A stretch of DNA of 10,086 nucleotides from Lachnospiraceae bacterium (GCA_021204285.1 JAJPZP010000233.1:1-10086); one strand, 5' to 3'. Shown: positions 1-7,140, counted from the first letter of the stretch. Translations and numbers: made by a program. Notes: generated by a model not told the origin, from the sequence alone.

Positions 1-1527
1 TTCCAGCGTCTCCAGCAGCAGACAGTGGTCATACAGCCATGCAAGAGATTCATTCAGCCTGCGACTCTTAAGCTGTTCCAGCAGAAACTCCTGCAGCTTC
101 CGGCGATGGCCGTCCATCTCAGGAAGGTCAAGGCCTCCATAACGAACCAGATTACAGTAAAAAGCCGCCTTTTGTCTTCCGGTCAGCGTATTATGATAAT
201 CAAAATACAGAATCACCTGCCGCGGTAGAAGCTCCGGATAGTCTTCCGGCAGGGAATACATAAAGTATTCGTAGAGATTGGTGATTTTCGCATCAAGTTC
301 CACGCCCTTCTGGTACCAGACGAAAGCATCCGCATCCGTCCGATGACCGCGAATGTGAATCGCGCAGACTGCACCAACGGTCTCCCTGCATGGATTTGTC
401 TGGTAACAGCCCTTCAGGAGTCTGGCAGCCAGCGGCGACCAGCGTTTCAAGCGGGACGCCTGCTTCGCGATAAGCAGCGAAGTCTCCGCATTCAGAAGTC
501 CGCAGGAACTCGCCCAGGCGCAGGTCTGCAGCGCAAAGGCGTCCAGCCTTCCGAACAGCGCCATATCACTCTTCAGATAAGACCAGGCCGCCTGGTAGAT
601 AAGCCGGCTGCGCGTTCCCGCCCGGAACTGCCGTTCCAACAGTTTATATGCAGTTCGCGGATTTTCCTTCAGCTTCGGGTCAAGCTCCAGCAGAAAGAGC
701 ACAATCAGCCACAGCTTCGGATTCTTCTGGTATAACCTCTGGAGCTGCGGGATCGCTGCAGCAGTCGTCTCCATATTGTCCTGATACAGGCAGTTTACGT
801 AGAGAAACAGCGCTCTCGTCACAGCATCGCGCTGCTGAAAAAGGCGCGTCCTCTCGTATTTCTTCAGAATCCAGCCTGCCTCCTCGCTTCGCTCCTCCTT
901 CAACAGCACCCAGGCGTCAAGCAGCGGAGCAATCGGCGAATTCGGCGTCTCCTTTCGCAGAATCTCTATCTGGTCACGCAACTGCGCGGCCACGTCCGTC
1001 CTCTTAAGAACGCCGCGGCGCTCCTTTTCTGCCAGACTCAGGATCTGCACCAGAACCAGCTCATAACGGCGATGACTACGCCATTCTTCACTGCGGCCTG
1101 TTCCCTTTCTCAGCTCCCCGGAAGGCGCTTCCTCCGGCTCTGTTTCCGGCAGCGGAATCTCCTCCGCTTCCTGTTTTCGGGCAGAAAACTCGATCTCAAT
1201 CCTCCCCGGCAAACGATACTCCCCGGCATCCGACTCGATAAAGACGCTTCCTTCCAGGCTCTCCCCTTCCTTGAAGCCTTTTGCATCATATTCGTACTCA
1301 ATCCTCGCCGCGCGTCCAAAAAAAGAGTCCTGCTTCAGCTTAAGCCCCGGAAACCTGGTACAGAGCACCCCCCGAATCCTGCGCTCATCACAGGAACTCA
1401 CAACAAAGCTGCCGGATGTAAAGCCATCGGCCTTCGTCCTCAGTAACAATTCTTCCGGCTCCATGCGCAGCTCCGGCTGTGAGTAACTGAATATTCCATT
1501 GGAAAAATCGATGATTTTGCCCTTCAT
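1..1527 (-). CDS. DUF5717-family protein, N-terminal 509 residues (C-terminus outside window)
   Basis: The frame is open without a stop from an ATG at 1527 to the window edge, so the gene is cut at its 3' end. The protein begins MKGKIIDFSNGIFSY. Residues 1 to about 115 look beta-rich and Ig-like, with the pattern FKEGESLEGSVFIESDAGEY near 84-103. A Glu/Pro-rich linker covers about 120-140. From about 150 onward it is helical and TPR-like, with landmarks such as WYQKGVEL (404-411) and ITNLYEYFMYSLPED (415-429). I recognise this layout from memory as the DUF5717 family of Lachnospiraceae, large proteins of about 1,000 residues or more with no known function. There is no signal peptide or membrane segment in the visible part, so it is probably cytoplasmic. 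Translation may start from GGGG five bases before the ATG, a modest site. It is transcribed divergently from the PLP-enzyme gene. The coding call is sure; the family name rests on pattern memory. Confidence 0.85.
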   Translation of the reverse strand, partial: MKGKIIDFSNGIFSYSQPELRMEPEELLLRTKADGFTSGSFVVSSCDERRIRGVLCTRFPGLKLKQDSFFGRAARIEYEYDAKGFKEGESLEGSVFIESDAGEYRLPGRIEIEFSARKQEAEEIPLPETEPEEAPSGELRKGTGRSEEWRSHRRYELVLVQILSLAEKERRGVLKRTDVAAQLRDQIEILRKETPNSPIAPLLDAWVLLKEERSEEAGWILKKYERTRLFQQRDAVTRALFLYVNCLYQDNMETTAAAIPQLQRLYQKNPKLWLIVLFLLELDPKLKENPRTAYKLLERQFRAGTRSRLIYQAAWSYLKSDMALFGRLDAFALQTCAWASSCGLLNAETSLLIAKQASRLKRWSPLAARLLKGCYQTNPCRETVGAVCAIHIRGHRTDADAFVWYQKGVELDAKITNLYEYFMYSLPEDYPELLPRQVILYFDYHNTLTGRQKAAFYCNLVRYGGLDLPEMDGHRRKLQEFLLEQLKSRRLNESLAWLYDHCLLLETLE

Positions 1528-1563
1528 AGATACCCCATTGCATTTTCTGCGTGTTTCGATTAC

Positions 1564-1578
1564 ACTGTTTACAACAGT
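1564..1578. promoter_or_regulatory. Perfect inverted repeat ACTGTT-TAC-AACAGT, operator-like
   Basis: Two perfect 6-bp arms with a 3-bp centre lie in the divergent intergenic region, about 37 bp upstream of the DUF5717 start and within its predicted leader. The short dyad with a small centre suits a dimeric repressor or a compact RNA hairpin. No regulator is identified, and one short palindrome may be chance. Confidence 0.3.
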
Positions 1579-1582
1579 TCAG

Positions 1583-1626
1583 CGCAACAGTAAAATGAAA
1601 AGGCAGGCGGTCTGTGGCCTGTTGCG
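1583..1626. repeat. Inverted repeat CGCAACAG / CTGTTGCG with related CGCAA copies
   Basis: CGCAACAG (1583-1590) and its exact reverse complement CTGTTGCG (1619-1626) flank a 28-bp loop. The CGCAA core recurs at 1636-1640, making a second dyad with TTGCG at 1622-1626 (9-bp centre), and again at 1677-1681, where it coincides with the predicted -35 of the minus-strand promoter. The repeated core may be a set of protein binding sites or a folded leader RNA. This is seen in sequence only; the function is inferred. Confidence 0.3.
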
Positions 1627-1651
1627 TGGAACTATCGCAATACTAACTATA

Positions 1652-1681
1652 AGTATACCACCAACCAATAGCGTCACGCAA
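1652..1681 (-). promoter_or_regulatory. Probable promoter of the DUF5717 gene
   Basis: On the minus strand there is a -10 TATACT (plus 1652-1657) preceded by TGG, giving an extended -10 of the TGnTATACT type. An 18-bp spacer separates it from a partial -35, TTGCGT (plus 1676-1681). Transcription would start near 1645 and leave a 5' leader of about 118 nt before the ATG at 1527. That leader contains the inverted repeats listed separately. The site is inferred from consensus only. I found no equally good plus-strand promoter for the divergent gene at 1699, although the same TATA-rich stretch could serve both directions. Confidence 0.55.
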
Positions 1682-1698
1682 CTGACAGGAGAAGAAAA

Positions 1699-2811
1699 AT
1701 GACAGAGCAGATAAAAGCGAAAGAACAATTTCACGGCAGTGACCTGGAAAAAATAGAAAAATATTTCGGGATTCCAAAAGAAAAAATCACGAGCTTCGGA
1801 GCAAATGTAAACCCGCTCGGCCTCTCCCCGCTGATGCGGGAAGGATTGCTGCAGCATATCGACGTGGTGACGAGCTACCCCGATCCGGCGTACACTCAGC
1901 TGCGCAGACATATCGCTGCTTACACAGGCTGCCAGCCGGAACAGATTCTCGTCGGAAACGGCTGCACCGAGCTGATTTCCCTCTTTGTGCAGATCCGAAA
2001 GCCGAAAAAAGCGCTGATCGTCTCGCCAACCTACTCGGAGTATGAATGCGAGATTCACCTGAACGGTGGGGAAGTCGTCTACTATGCGCTGCAGGAAAAA
2101 GAGGACTTCCAGCTGAATGTGAACGATTTTACGCAGACACTTTCAGAGGGCTATGACCTGTGCGTCATCTGCAACCCGAACAATCCGACCTCCACAGCCA
2201 CAGAACAGGAAGATATGCGTCAGGTTCTTTCCTGCTGCAATGAGCTTGGCGTTTTTGTCATGATCGATGAGACTTACGCAGAATTCGCGCCCGAGAAAGG
2301 CGGCGTAAGCTGCGTCGGCCTGCTAAATGAATTTCAGAACTTTACAATCCTGCGCGGCGTCTCAAAATTCTTCGCCGCACCGGGTCTGCGTCTCGGCTAC
2401 GCCATGACCGGTAACCTTGCGCTCCTTCAGAAAATCCAGGAGGATAAAAACCCCTGGACCCTGAACAGCCTGGCCGAGGTAGCCGGCTCCTATATGTTCC
2501 GTGATACCGCTTATATTGAACAGACGAGAAATCTTATCTCCTCCGAGCGGGAACGCATCTATCAGGAGCTTCTCACCTGGAAGCATGTAAAAGTCTACCG
2601 CCCACACGCAAACTTTATCCTCGTGCGCATTCTGCGGGAAGACGTCACATCCTATGACGTCTTCCTCCACGCAATCCGGCGCGGGCTCATGCTGCGCGAC
2701 TGCTCCAGCTTTCCCGGCCTCGAGGACGGCAGTTTCTTCCGCTTCTGCTTCATGATGCCGGAAAAAAATACAGAGCTGCTCGCCTGTCTGCATGAAATCC
2801 TGGAAGGCTGA
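1699..2811 (+). CDS. PLP-dependent enzyme, histidinol-phosphate aminotransferase / CobD-like decarboxylase family
   Basis: This 370-residue fold-type I PLP enzyme is of normal length for HisC and CobD proteins. Visible landmarks are the N-terminal HGSDLEKIEKYFGIP and FGANVNPLG (33-41), CNPNNPT (158-164, substrate and PLP contacts), D190 in MIDETYAEF (pyridine nitrogen), the PLP lysine K223 in GVSKFFAAPGLRLGY, and R348 in FFRFCF near the end for the substrate carboxylate. The opening HGxD...FGANVNPLG and the late LRDCSSFPGL (332-341) resemble threonine-phosphate decarboxylase CobD more than typical HisC. No cobalamin or histidine genes are visible nearby, so the substrate is open. The start is supported by AGGAG (1687-1691) seven bases before the ATG. 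It is divergent from the DUF5717 gene and convergent with the lipoprotein gene, with only 9 bp between stop codons and no strong terminator there. Family is sure, exact reaction is not. Confidence 0.88.
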   Translation: MTEQIKAKEQFHGSDLEKIEKYFGIPKEKITSFGANVNPLGLSPLMREGLLQHIDVVTSYPDPAYTQLRRHIAAYTGCQPEQILVGNGCTELISLFVQIRKPKKALIVSPTYSEYECEIHLNGGEVVYYALQEKEDFQLNVNDFTQTLSEGYDLCVICNPNNPTSTATEQEDMRQVLSCCNELGVFVMIDETYAEFAPEKGGVSCVGLLNEFQNFTILRGVSKFFAAPGLRLGYAMTGNLALLQKIQEDKNPWTLNSLAEVAGSYMFRDTAYIEQTRNLISSERERIYQELLTWKHVKVYRPHANFILVRILREDVTSYDVFLHAIRRGLMLRDCSSFPGLEDGSFFRFCFMMPEKNTELLACLHEILEG

Positions 2812-2820
2812 CGCAAGGCC

Positions 2821-3795
2821 TCAGTCCCCAAACCAGGCCTCATATATCTCAAAAAAGGAGTCTGTGGTCACACTGTCATAGTCCTCAAACATGACATTTT
2901 CCCAGAGCGCATCCTGGAACTCGGAGATCGTGTCGGCCATCAATTCTGAATAAATCTCCTGAAAACGGGTCGTGCGCTGCTGCTGCGCGACCTTTTCCTT
3001 GTTCTCCTCGGATTCCTCCTCGAGATAAGTGCTTGTGCACTTCAGAATATAGTAACCGTCATCGGAGGCAAAAACCTCGCTCACCTCGCCATTGTCCAGG
3101 GCGAAAGCGATCTCCTCGTACGCTTCATCCATCTCTCCACGCGCGATCGTCAGTGTAATCTTCGAGGATTTTGAATAGTTTGCAGCAAGGCTCTCGAAAT
3201 CCTCCCCTTCATCCAGACGGGTCTTCAGCTCGTTCGCAAGCGTTTCCTCCACAACATAGATCTGCTGAATCTCAATGATCCGTGCCTCATCATCGCTGAT
3301 CTCCACCGCCACATCTTCCGTGATCTGCTCATAGGCTTCCCGCGCAAGACAGTAATCCTCATACATCTCCTGAATCAGCTCCTGATCGACGCCCAGCGTC
3401 TCAATCTCCTCAGCACTGAGAGAGGCATAATATTCCGCGGCCGCCTCTGACGCCAGCGCGGCATTCTCCTCCGGAAGTACTACTTCCTGCTGCCCGGCCA
3501 GGTAGACCATGCTTTTCACCTGGGCGAGCTGGGAAACAACCTGGCTCTTCAGATATTCTTCCAGCGTCTCGTCGCCGATCTCATACTCCCACATCTCGAT
3601 TCCATAAGTATTCTCATACTGATTTTTCTGATTGCAGAGATAAACCAGCGCCTCCGACAGACTGCAGGAGACGTCCCCGATACGAAACAGCTCGTCTCCG
3701 GCCAGCCCGGTGGTCAGCACAATCTTTGTATTTTCACAGCCGCTTAAGGTCAGCGCAAATATCAGCGCCGCCGCTGCCAGACGGATTTTCCTCAT
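2821..3795 (-). CDS. PpiC-like (parvulin/PrsA-type) peptidylprolyl isomerase lipoprotein
   Basis: The 324-residue protein is a predicted extracytoplasmic lipoprotein: a basic start, a hydrophobic stretch and lipobox LSGC with lipidated C20. A helical N-terminal region (about 40-165) precedes a parvulin-like domain (about 168-255) containing DDEARIIEIQQIYV, GEDFESLAANYS, RGEMDEAYEEIAFALDNGEVS and DDGYYILKC. A helical tail ends in a TTDSFFEIY motif. PrsA-type proteins fold secreted proteins outside the membrane. The motif usually reading ARHIL is here ARIIE, so isomerase activity may be weak and the chaperone role dominant. The protein is strikingly acidic. I chose ATG 3795 because AGGTG lies six bases upstream; GTG 3804 and ATG 3801 in the same frame overlap that site. 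It lies downstream of the reductase gene and has its own promoter. Confidence 0.85.
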   Translation of the reverse strand: MRKIRLAAAALIFALTLSGCENTKIVLTTGLAGDELFRIGDVSCSLSEALVYLCNQKNQYENTYGIEMWEYEIGDETLEEYLKSQVVSQLAQVKSMVYLAGQQEVVLPEENAALASEAAAEYYASLSAEEIETLGVDQELIQEMYEDYCLAREAYEQITEDVAVEISDDEARIIEIQQIYVVEETLANELKTRLDEGEDFESLAANYSKSSKITLTIARGEMDEAYEEIAFALDNGEVSEVFASDDGYYILKCTSTYLEEESEENKEKVAQQQRTTRFQEIYSELMADTISEFQDALWENVMFEDYDSVTTDSFFEIYEAWFGD

Positions 3796-3813
3796 TTTCA
3801 TCACCTGTCTGTT

Positions 3814-3842
3814 ATCATAGCGAAAAATACAGGTTTCCGCAA
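3814..3842 (-). promoter_or_regulatory. Promoter for the PpiC-like lipoprotein gene
   Basis: Minus-strand TTGCGG (plus 3837-3842), a 17-bp spacer and TATGAT (plus 3814-3819) form a sigma-A-type promoter in the 56-bp gap after the reductase gene. The predicted start near 3807 gives a leader of about 12 nt that still contains the AGGTG ribosome binding site, which also favours the ATG at 3795. It would let the lipoprotein be expressed apart from the upstream operon. Consensus match only. Confidence 0.55.
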
Positions 3843-3851
3843 GGGGCAGGG

Positions 3852-4766
3852 TTATTTACCACGACTCAGCGCCGCCGCTGCCTTCTCATACTGTGGAAGC
3901 GGAACCCCATACTGTTTTCCCAGCCTCACGACATAATAGACAAGTCCGTCGATTTCCGAGTCTTTTCCAGCCATGATATCGCGCTGCATGGAGGTAGTCG
4001 TCTCCGGAGCCAGCGACGAGAGAATGTTCAGGTTGACTTCCACAAGATCCCGCTCAAAATGAATATCCATGGCCGCGGCCAGCGCCACGATCTCCCGGAT
4101 CATTGCCTTGAACATCTCGCGCGGTTATCCCTCATGCTGGATCTCCCCGGCAGCGCAGTGATAATACAGGCCAACCGCTCCGATGGGCGAAACGTAGGAG
4201 AATTTCTGCAGGGCGTCCCTCTTTATATTGTCAGAGAGAATAGCACGAATCTCACACTCTTCCATATCTCTGGCGGTGTCCGCGAGCACCGGGCGAAACT
4301 CGTCTTTCTTCCGCACACCGAATACGACACGGCAGATTTTTCCATGCTGCTGCAGAACGCCGGGAGACTCGATATTTGCGGAGACATAGATGCAGCCATC
4401 CGTCACAAGGATGCCCGGAAGCTCCTCCTGCATCCTGCCGCCCGTACCATAGATATTCAGGATCGGGATCACAACAGTGTCCGATCCGGAAACCCTGCGG
4501 ATCAGCGGATACACGCCATCCAGAGAATAGCCCTTCACGCAGACCAGAATTACATCCGGCTGTTCCTGATAATCCTCCGCTGCAATTGCTTTTACCGGCA
4601 GACTTTCCGTCTGTCCATCCCAGATTTTATGGACTGTGAGACCGTTCTCCTGCATGGCTCTTAAGTGCTCGCCCCGGGCGATCAGCGTCACGTCCTTTCC
4701 GCCCTTTGTAAGCTTGTAACCCAGAATTCCACCCGTGCCGCCGACTCCAATGATCAGATACTTCAT
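3852..4766 (-). pseudogene. Ketopantoate-reductase-family (ApbA/PanE) gene interrupted by one in-frame TAA
   Basis: Codons 1-213 (4766 down to 4128) and an 87-codon stretch from the ATG at 4115 down to the TAA at 3852 lie in the same frame, separated only by TAA at 4125-4127 and three sense codons (Pro-Arg-Glu). Read through, the product would be 304 residues, the usual length. The family reduces 2-dehydropantoate to pantoate with NADPH; many clostridial paralogues have unknown substrates. The N-terminal half has the Rossmann motif GVGGTGG (7-13), CVKGY (76-80) and the likely catalytic Lys in LQKFSYVSP (K188). The C-terminal half has TTSMQRDI and SEID, with the likely catalytic Glu at position 271 of the joined protein. 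Neither half alone would have a full active site. No base is gained or lost, so this is a nonsense change or a base-call error. The gene starts 7 bp after the rhomboid gene ends, with AGGGG upstream, and is likely cotranscribed. Confidence 0.85.
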
Positions 4767-4772
4767 AATTGA

Positions 4773-5351
4773 TTATCCCCTTTCTCTTCTGTTCAGATGA
4801 TAGCCCAGGAACGACCCCACCATGCCGCCGACGATGTGCGCCATGTTGGAGATGTTGTCCTGTACTGTGATACCTTCATAAACCTGCTGCCCGATGAAGA
4901 AGACCGCCACCAGGATGAAGGTGAGCGGTATCTCTCCCTCCCGGAAATTCGTAAAGGAGGAGAGCAGGATGAACGCGAAGACCACCCCGCTGGCCCCGCA
5001 CAGCGCCACATTCGGGAACAGGAAACTATTTACAAGGCTCGTCACGACCGCCATGATCGCCACGATCGCCGCCAGCGTCCGCGAGGAATATTTCTCCTCC
5101 AGCATCGGTCCAAGCAGGAGCAGATAGCTCATATTTCCGATCAGATGCGTCCAGCCCGAATGTCCGAAGATGTGGGTGAACATCCTTAGCCAGGTCAGCG
5201 GTGACAAAAGAGACGAGCGGTAAGTCATAAAAAGAAGCATGTTCGAGACGCCGCCCGTCAGCTCATTCAGAAGCGTAGCGACAAAGCTGATTGCCACGAT
5301 GCTCAGTACCACCGGAGAGTTAAACGTAATCCGGAATTTTTCCCTTACCAT
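4773..5351 (-). CDS. Rhomboid-family intramembrane serine protease
   Basis: The 192-residue membrane protein has about six hydrophobic segments. The hallmarks of an active rhomboid are present: HxxxN in the second segment (H69 and N73 in THLIGNMSY), the nucleophile S121 in CGASGVVFAF, and the partner H172 in NMAHIVGGMVG. Rhomboids cut transmembrane segments of other membrane proteins inside the lipid bilayer. The size fits the compact bacterial six-helix form without an extra domain. The ATG sits one base after the TAA of the upstream aminotransferase and no strong Shine-Dalgarno sequence is visible at a normal distance, so translation is probably coupled. The reductase gene follows after 6 bp. 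The substrate cannot be told from the sequence. Confidence 0.92.
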   Translation of the reverse strand: MVREKFRITFNSPVVLSIVAISFVATLLNELTGGVSNMLLFMTYRSSLLSPLTWLRMFTHIFGHSGWTHLIGNMSYLLLLGPMLEEKYSSRTLAAIVAIMAVVTSLVNSFLFPNVALCGASGVVFAFILLSSFTNFREGEIPLTFILVAVFFIGQQVYEGITVQDNISNMAHIVGGMVGSFLGYHLNRRERG

Positions 5352-5352
5352 G

Positions 5353-6540
5353 TTACTTTCGCAGCTCCGCCAGAATCTCCCGGAAGGCCGGCAGCGAGTT
5401 CACGATCGTCTGCTCCGCCACGCAATAAGATACCCGCGCGTAGCCCTCGCAGCCGAAGCTGTCGCTCGGAACGATCAGCACGTCGTGGCGCTTCGCGCAC
5501 TCGGAAAATTCATTCGCGTCCGGCACCGGAGACTTGACGAAGAGATAGAAGGCTCCCTGCGGCCGCACGCACTCGTAGCCGATCTCCGTCAGGCCATTAT
5601 AGAGAAGTTCCCGGTTGCGCGCGTAGGCTTCGATGTCGGTCGGCACGTCCGCGCAGAGCGCTGCGACACGCTGGAACAGCACCGGCGCACAGACAAAACC
5701 AAGCGCGTGGCCCGCCCCGGCCACGGCCGCCATGACCCGTTTCGAATCGGCAACCTCATCCGGCACGATAATGTAGCCGATGCGCTCGCCCGGCAGCGAC
5801 AAGGATTTACTGTAAGAATAGCAGACCAGCGTGTCCGCATAATAATTCGGCACATAGGGCACTGTCAGTCCGTCGTAGACGATCTCACGGTAAGGCTCGT
5901 CGGAGATGAGATAAATCACTGTACCGTACTCCTGCTCCTTCGCGCGGAGCAGATCACTGAGCCTCTGAATCGTCTCCTCCGAGTAGACGACGCCGCTTGG
6001 GTTATTCGGGGAGTTGATGATCACACCCTTCGTATGCGGCGTGATCAGGCTCTCAAATTTTTCAAAATCAATCTGAAAATTCTTTGTGTCCGCCGGGGTA
6101 ACCTTCAGCTTTGCTCCCGCATTCTCCACCCAGACCGTGTACTCCGGGAAGAAGGGCGCAAAAGTGATAAATTCGTCTCCTTCGCAGAACGTCGCCTGAA
6201 TGCAGATGTTCAATGAAGCCGCCGCGCCAACCGTCATATAGAAATTATCGGCTGTGAAATGCGTGCCAAAGCGCCGGTTCACCGACTCCGCAAGCGTCTG
6301 ACGCACCTGCGGATCGCCCGACGCAGGTGAATAACCGTGCAATGCCTCCGCCGGCTCCTCCAGAAGGCCCAGAAGCGCCTCCTTCACCTGCGGCGGCGCC
6401 GGGATGCTCGGATTGCCGAGGCTGAAATCGTAGACCTTGTCCTCACCTACTACCTTCTTTCTCTCCAGACCGTAGGCAAAAAGTTCGCGGATGATTGAAC
6501 TCTTACTTCCATATTCATACATTGCGCTGTTTACTGTCAT
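5353..6540 (-). CDS. Class I pyridoxal-phosphate-dependent aminotransferase
   Basis: The 395-residue protein is of normal length for the aspartate-aminotransferase-like (AspB) group. Landmarks are FSLGNPSIPAPP (39-50), NSPNNPSG (176-183), D214 in ISDEPY, the PLP lysine K245 in SYSKSLSLPGERIGY with R253, and the carboxylate-binding R369 in ARVSYC. It transfers an amino group between an amino acid and a 2-oxo acid; the motifs do not settle the substrate. The start is well supported: AGGAGG lies eight bases upstream of the ATG. It is the first gene of the tight group aminotransferase-rhomboid-reductase. Upstream, a hairpin terminator after rplQ ends only about 30 bp before the start codon, leaving little room for a dedicated promoter, so read-through from the ribosomal operon or a promoter inside rplQ must be considered. 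Confidence 0.93.
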   Translation of the reverse strand: MTVNSAMYEYGSKSSIIRELFAYGLERKKVVGEDKVYDFSLGNPSIPAPPQVKEALLGLLEEPAEALHGYSPASGDPQVRQTLAESVNRRFGTHFTADNFYMTVGAAASLNICIQATFCEGDEFITFAPFFPEYTVWVENAGAKLKVTPADTKNFQIDFEKFESLITPHTKGVIINSPNNPSGVVYSEETIQRLSDLLRAKEQEYGTVIYLISDEPYREIVYDGLTVPYVPNYYADTLVCYSYSKSLSLPGERIGYIIVPDEVADSKRVMAAVAGAGHALGFVCAPVLFQRVAALCADVPTDIEAYARNRELLYNGLTEIGYECVRPQGAFYLFVKSPVPDANEFSECAKRHDVLIVPSDSFGCEGYARVSYCVAEQTIVNSLPAFREILAELRK

Positions 6541-6567
6541 TTCCCTCTCCTCCTCTTTATTACGCGG

Positions 6568-6597
6568 AAAATCCCCATGGATCGCTCCACAGGGATT
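6568..6597 (-). terminator. Rho-independent terminator candidate after rplQ
   Basis: On the minus strand, AATCCCTGTGGA pairs with TCCATGGGGATT to give a 12-bp stem closed by a GCGA (GNRA) tetraloop, followed by TT so the run reads TTTTCC. Two positions are G-U wobbles on the minus strand but would be C-A mismatches on the plus strand, so the structure favours the direction that ends the rplQ transcript. The U run is short, so termination may be partial, allowing read-through into the aminotransferase gene. Confidence 0.6.
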
Positions 6598-6612
6598 CCT
6601 GAAATCACATAC

Positions 6613-7140
6613 TTATACCAGCTCCAGCACAACTTCCATCGCGCCGTCGCCTTTTCTCTGGCCGATCTTCACCATACGGGTGTATCCGCCGTTCCGGTTT
6701 GTGTACTTCGGAGCGATCTCATCGAAGATCTTCGCGACCAGGTCAACTTCTTTGGTCTTTTTCTTCTTCGGATCGATCTGTGTGCTCACCGGATAGAGCA
6801 CCTTCATCATCTGTCTTCTCGCGTGCAGTCTGGACGGAAGATCCTTCTTGATCTCCTTCTCGACCTCATCGTAAACGGTCACTTTCTTTCCATCCTGTAC
6901 TTCCTTCACGCGCTTGCCGTCCTTGTCCTTGCGGGCAACCTTCGCCGTCACCTTGACGACCTCATAGTTGTCCTTCTCGCGGACACCGAGTGCAATCAGC
7001 TTCTCAGCGATTTTTCTCGTCTCTCTCGCTTTCGACTCCGTGGTCACGATCCTGCCGTTTGCAAGAAGCGCGGTCACCTGGCTTCTCAGTAATGCTTTTC
7101 TCTGGGCAGACGTTCTGCTCAGCTTTCTATATCCTGCCAC
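6613..7140 (-). CDS. rplQ: 50S ribosomal protein L17 (bL17), enlarged form
   Basis: The product is 175 residues, against about 116-130 in Escherichia coli and Bacillus. The conserved N-terminal block AGYRKLSRTSAQRKALLRSQ and the C-terminal block NRNGGYTRMVKIGQRKGD...MEVVLELV identify L17, a large-subunit protein near the peptide exit tunnel. The extra length lies inside: a charged insertion at about 53-106 (with KVARKDKDGKRVKEVQ) and a lysine-rich run near 121-131. Similar insertions are, to my recollection, usual in Lachnospiraceae. I start it at GTG 7140 because GGAGG lies seven bases upstream and the protein then opens MAGYRKL as in other L17 proteins. An in-frame ATG at 7173 would add 11 unconserved residues. 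It is the last gene of the ribosomal block. Confidence 0.95.
   Translation of the reverse strand: MAGYRKLSRTSAQRKALLRSQVTALLANGRIVTTESKARETRKIAEKLIALGVREKDNYEVVKVTAKVARKDKDGKRVKEVQDGKKVTVYDEVEKEIKKDLPSRLHARRQMMKVLYPVSTQIDPKKKKTKEVDLVAKIFDEIAPKYTNRNGGYTRMVKIGQRKGDGAMEVVLELV

Noticed and set aside
343..1007. Plus-strand open frames over the left end
   Set aside because: They are antisense to the continuous DUF5717 reading frame, low in complexity, and lack ribosome binding sites.
2812..2840. AGGCCT repeats between the convergent genes as a terminator
   Set aside because: The stem is only 6 bp with a 13-base loop and no U run, so it does not reach the standard of an intrinsic terminator.
4125..4127. 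Stop codon recoding (selenocysteine or pyrrolysine) in the reductase
   Set aside because: The codon is TAA, which neither system uses, and there is no SECIS-like or PYLIS-like context.
3726..4664. Plus-strand open frame of 312 codons
   Set aside because: It lies opposite the reductase and the lipoprotein N-terminus, has no ribosome binding site, and its peptide is rich in Arg and His with no recognisable motif. It is a shadow of GC-rich codons on the other strand.
5239..6216. Plus-strand open frame of 325 codons
   Set aside because: It is antisense to the aminotransferase and rhomboid genes, which have full sets of family motifs; this frame has none.
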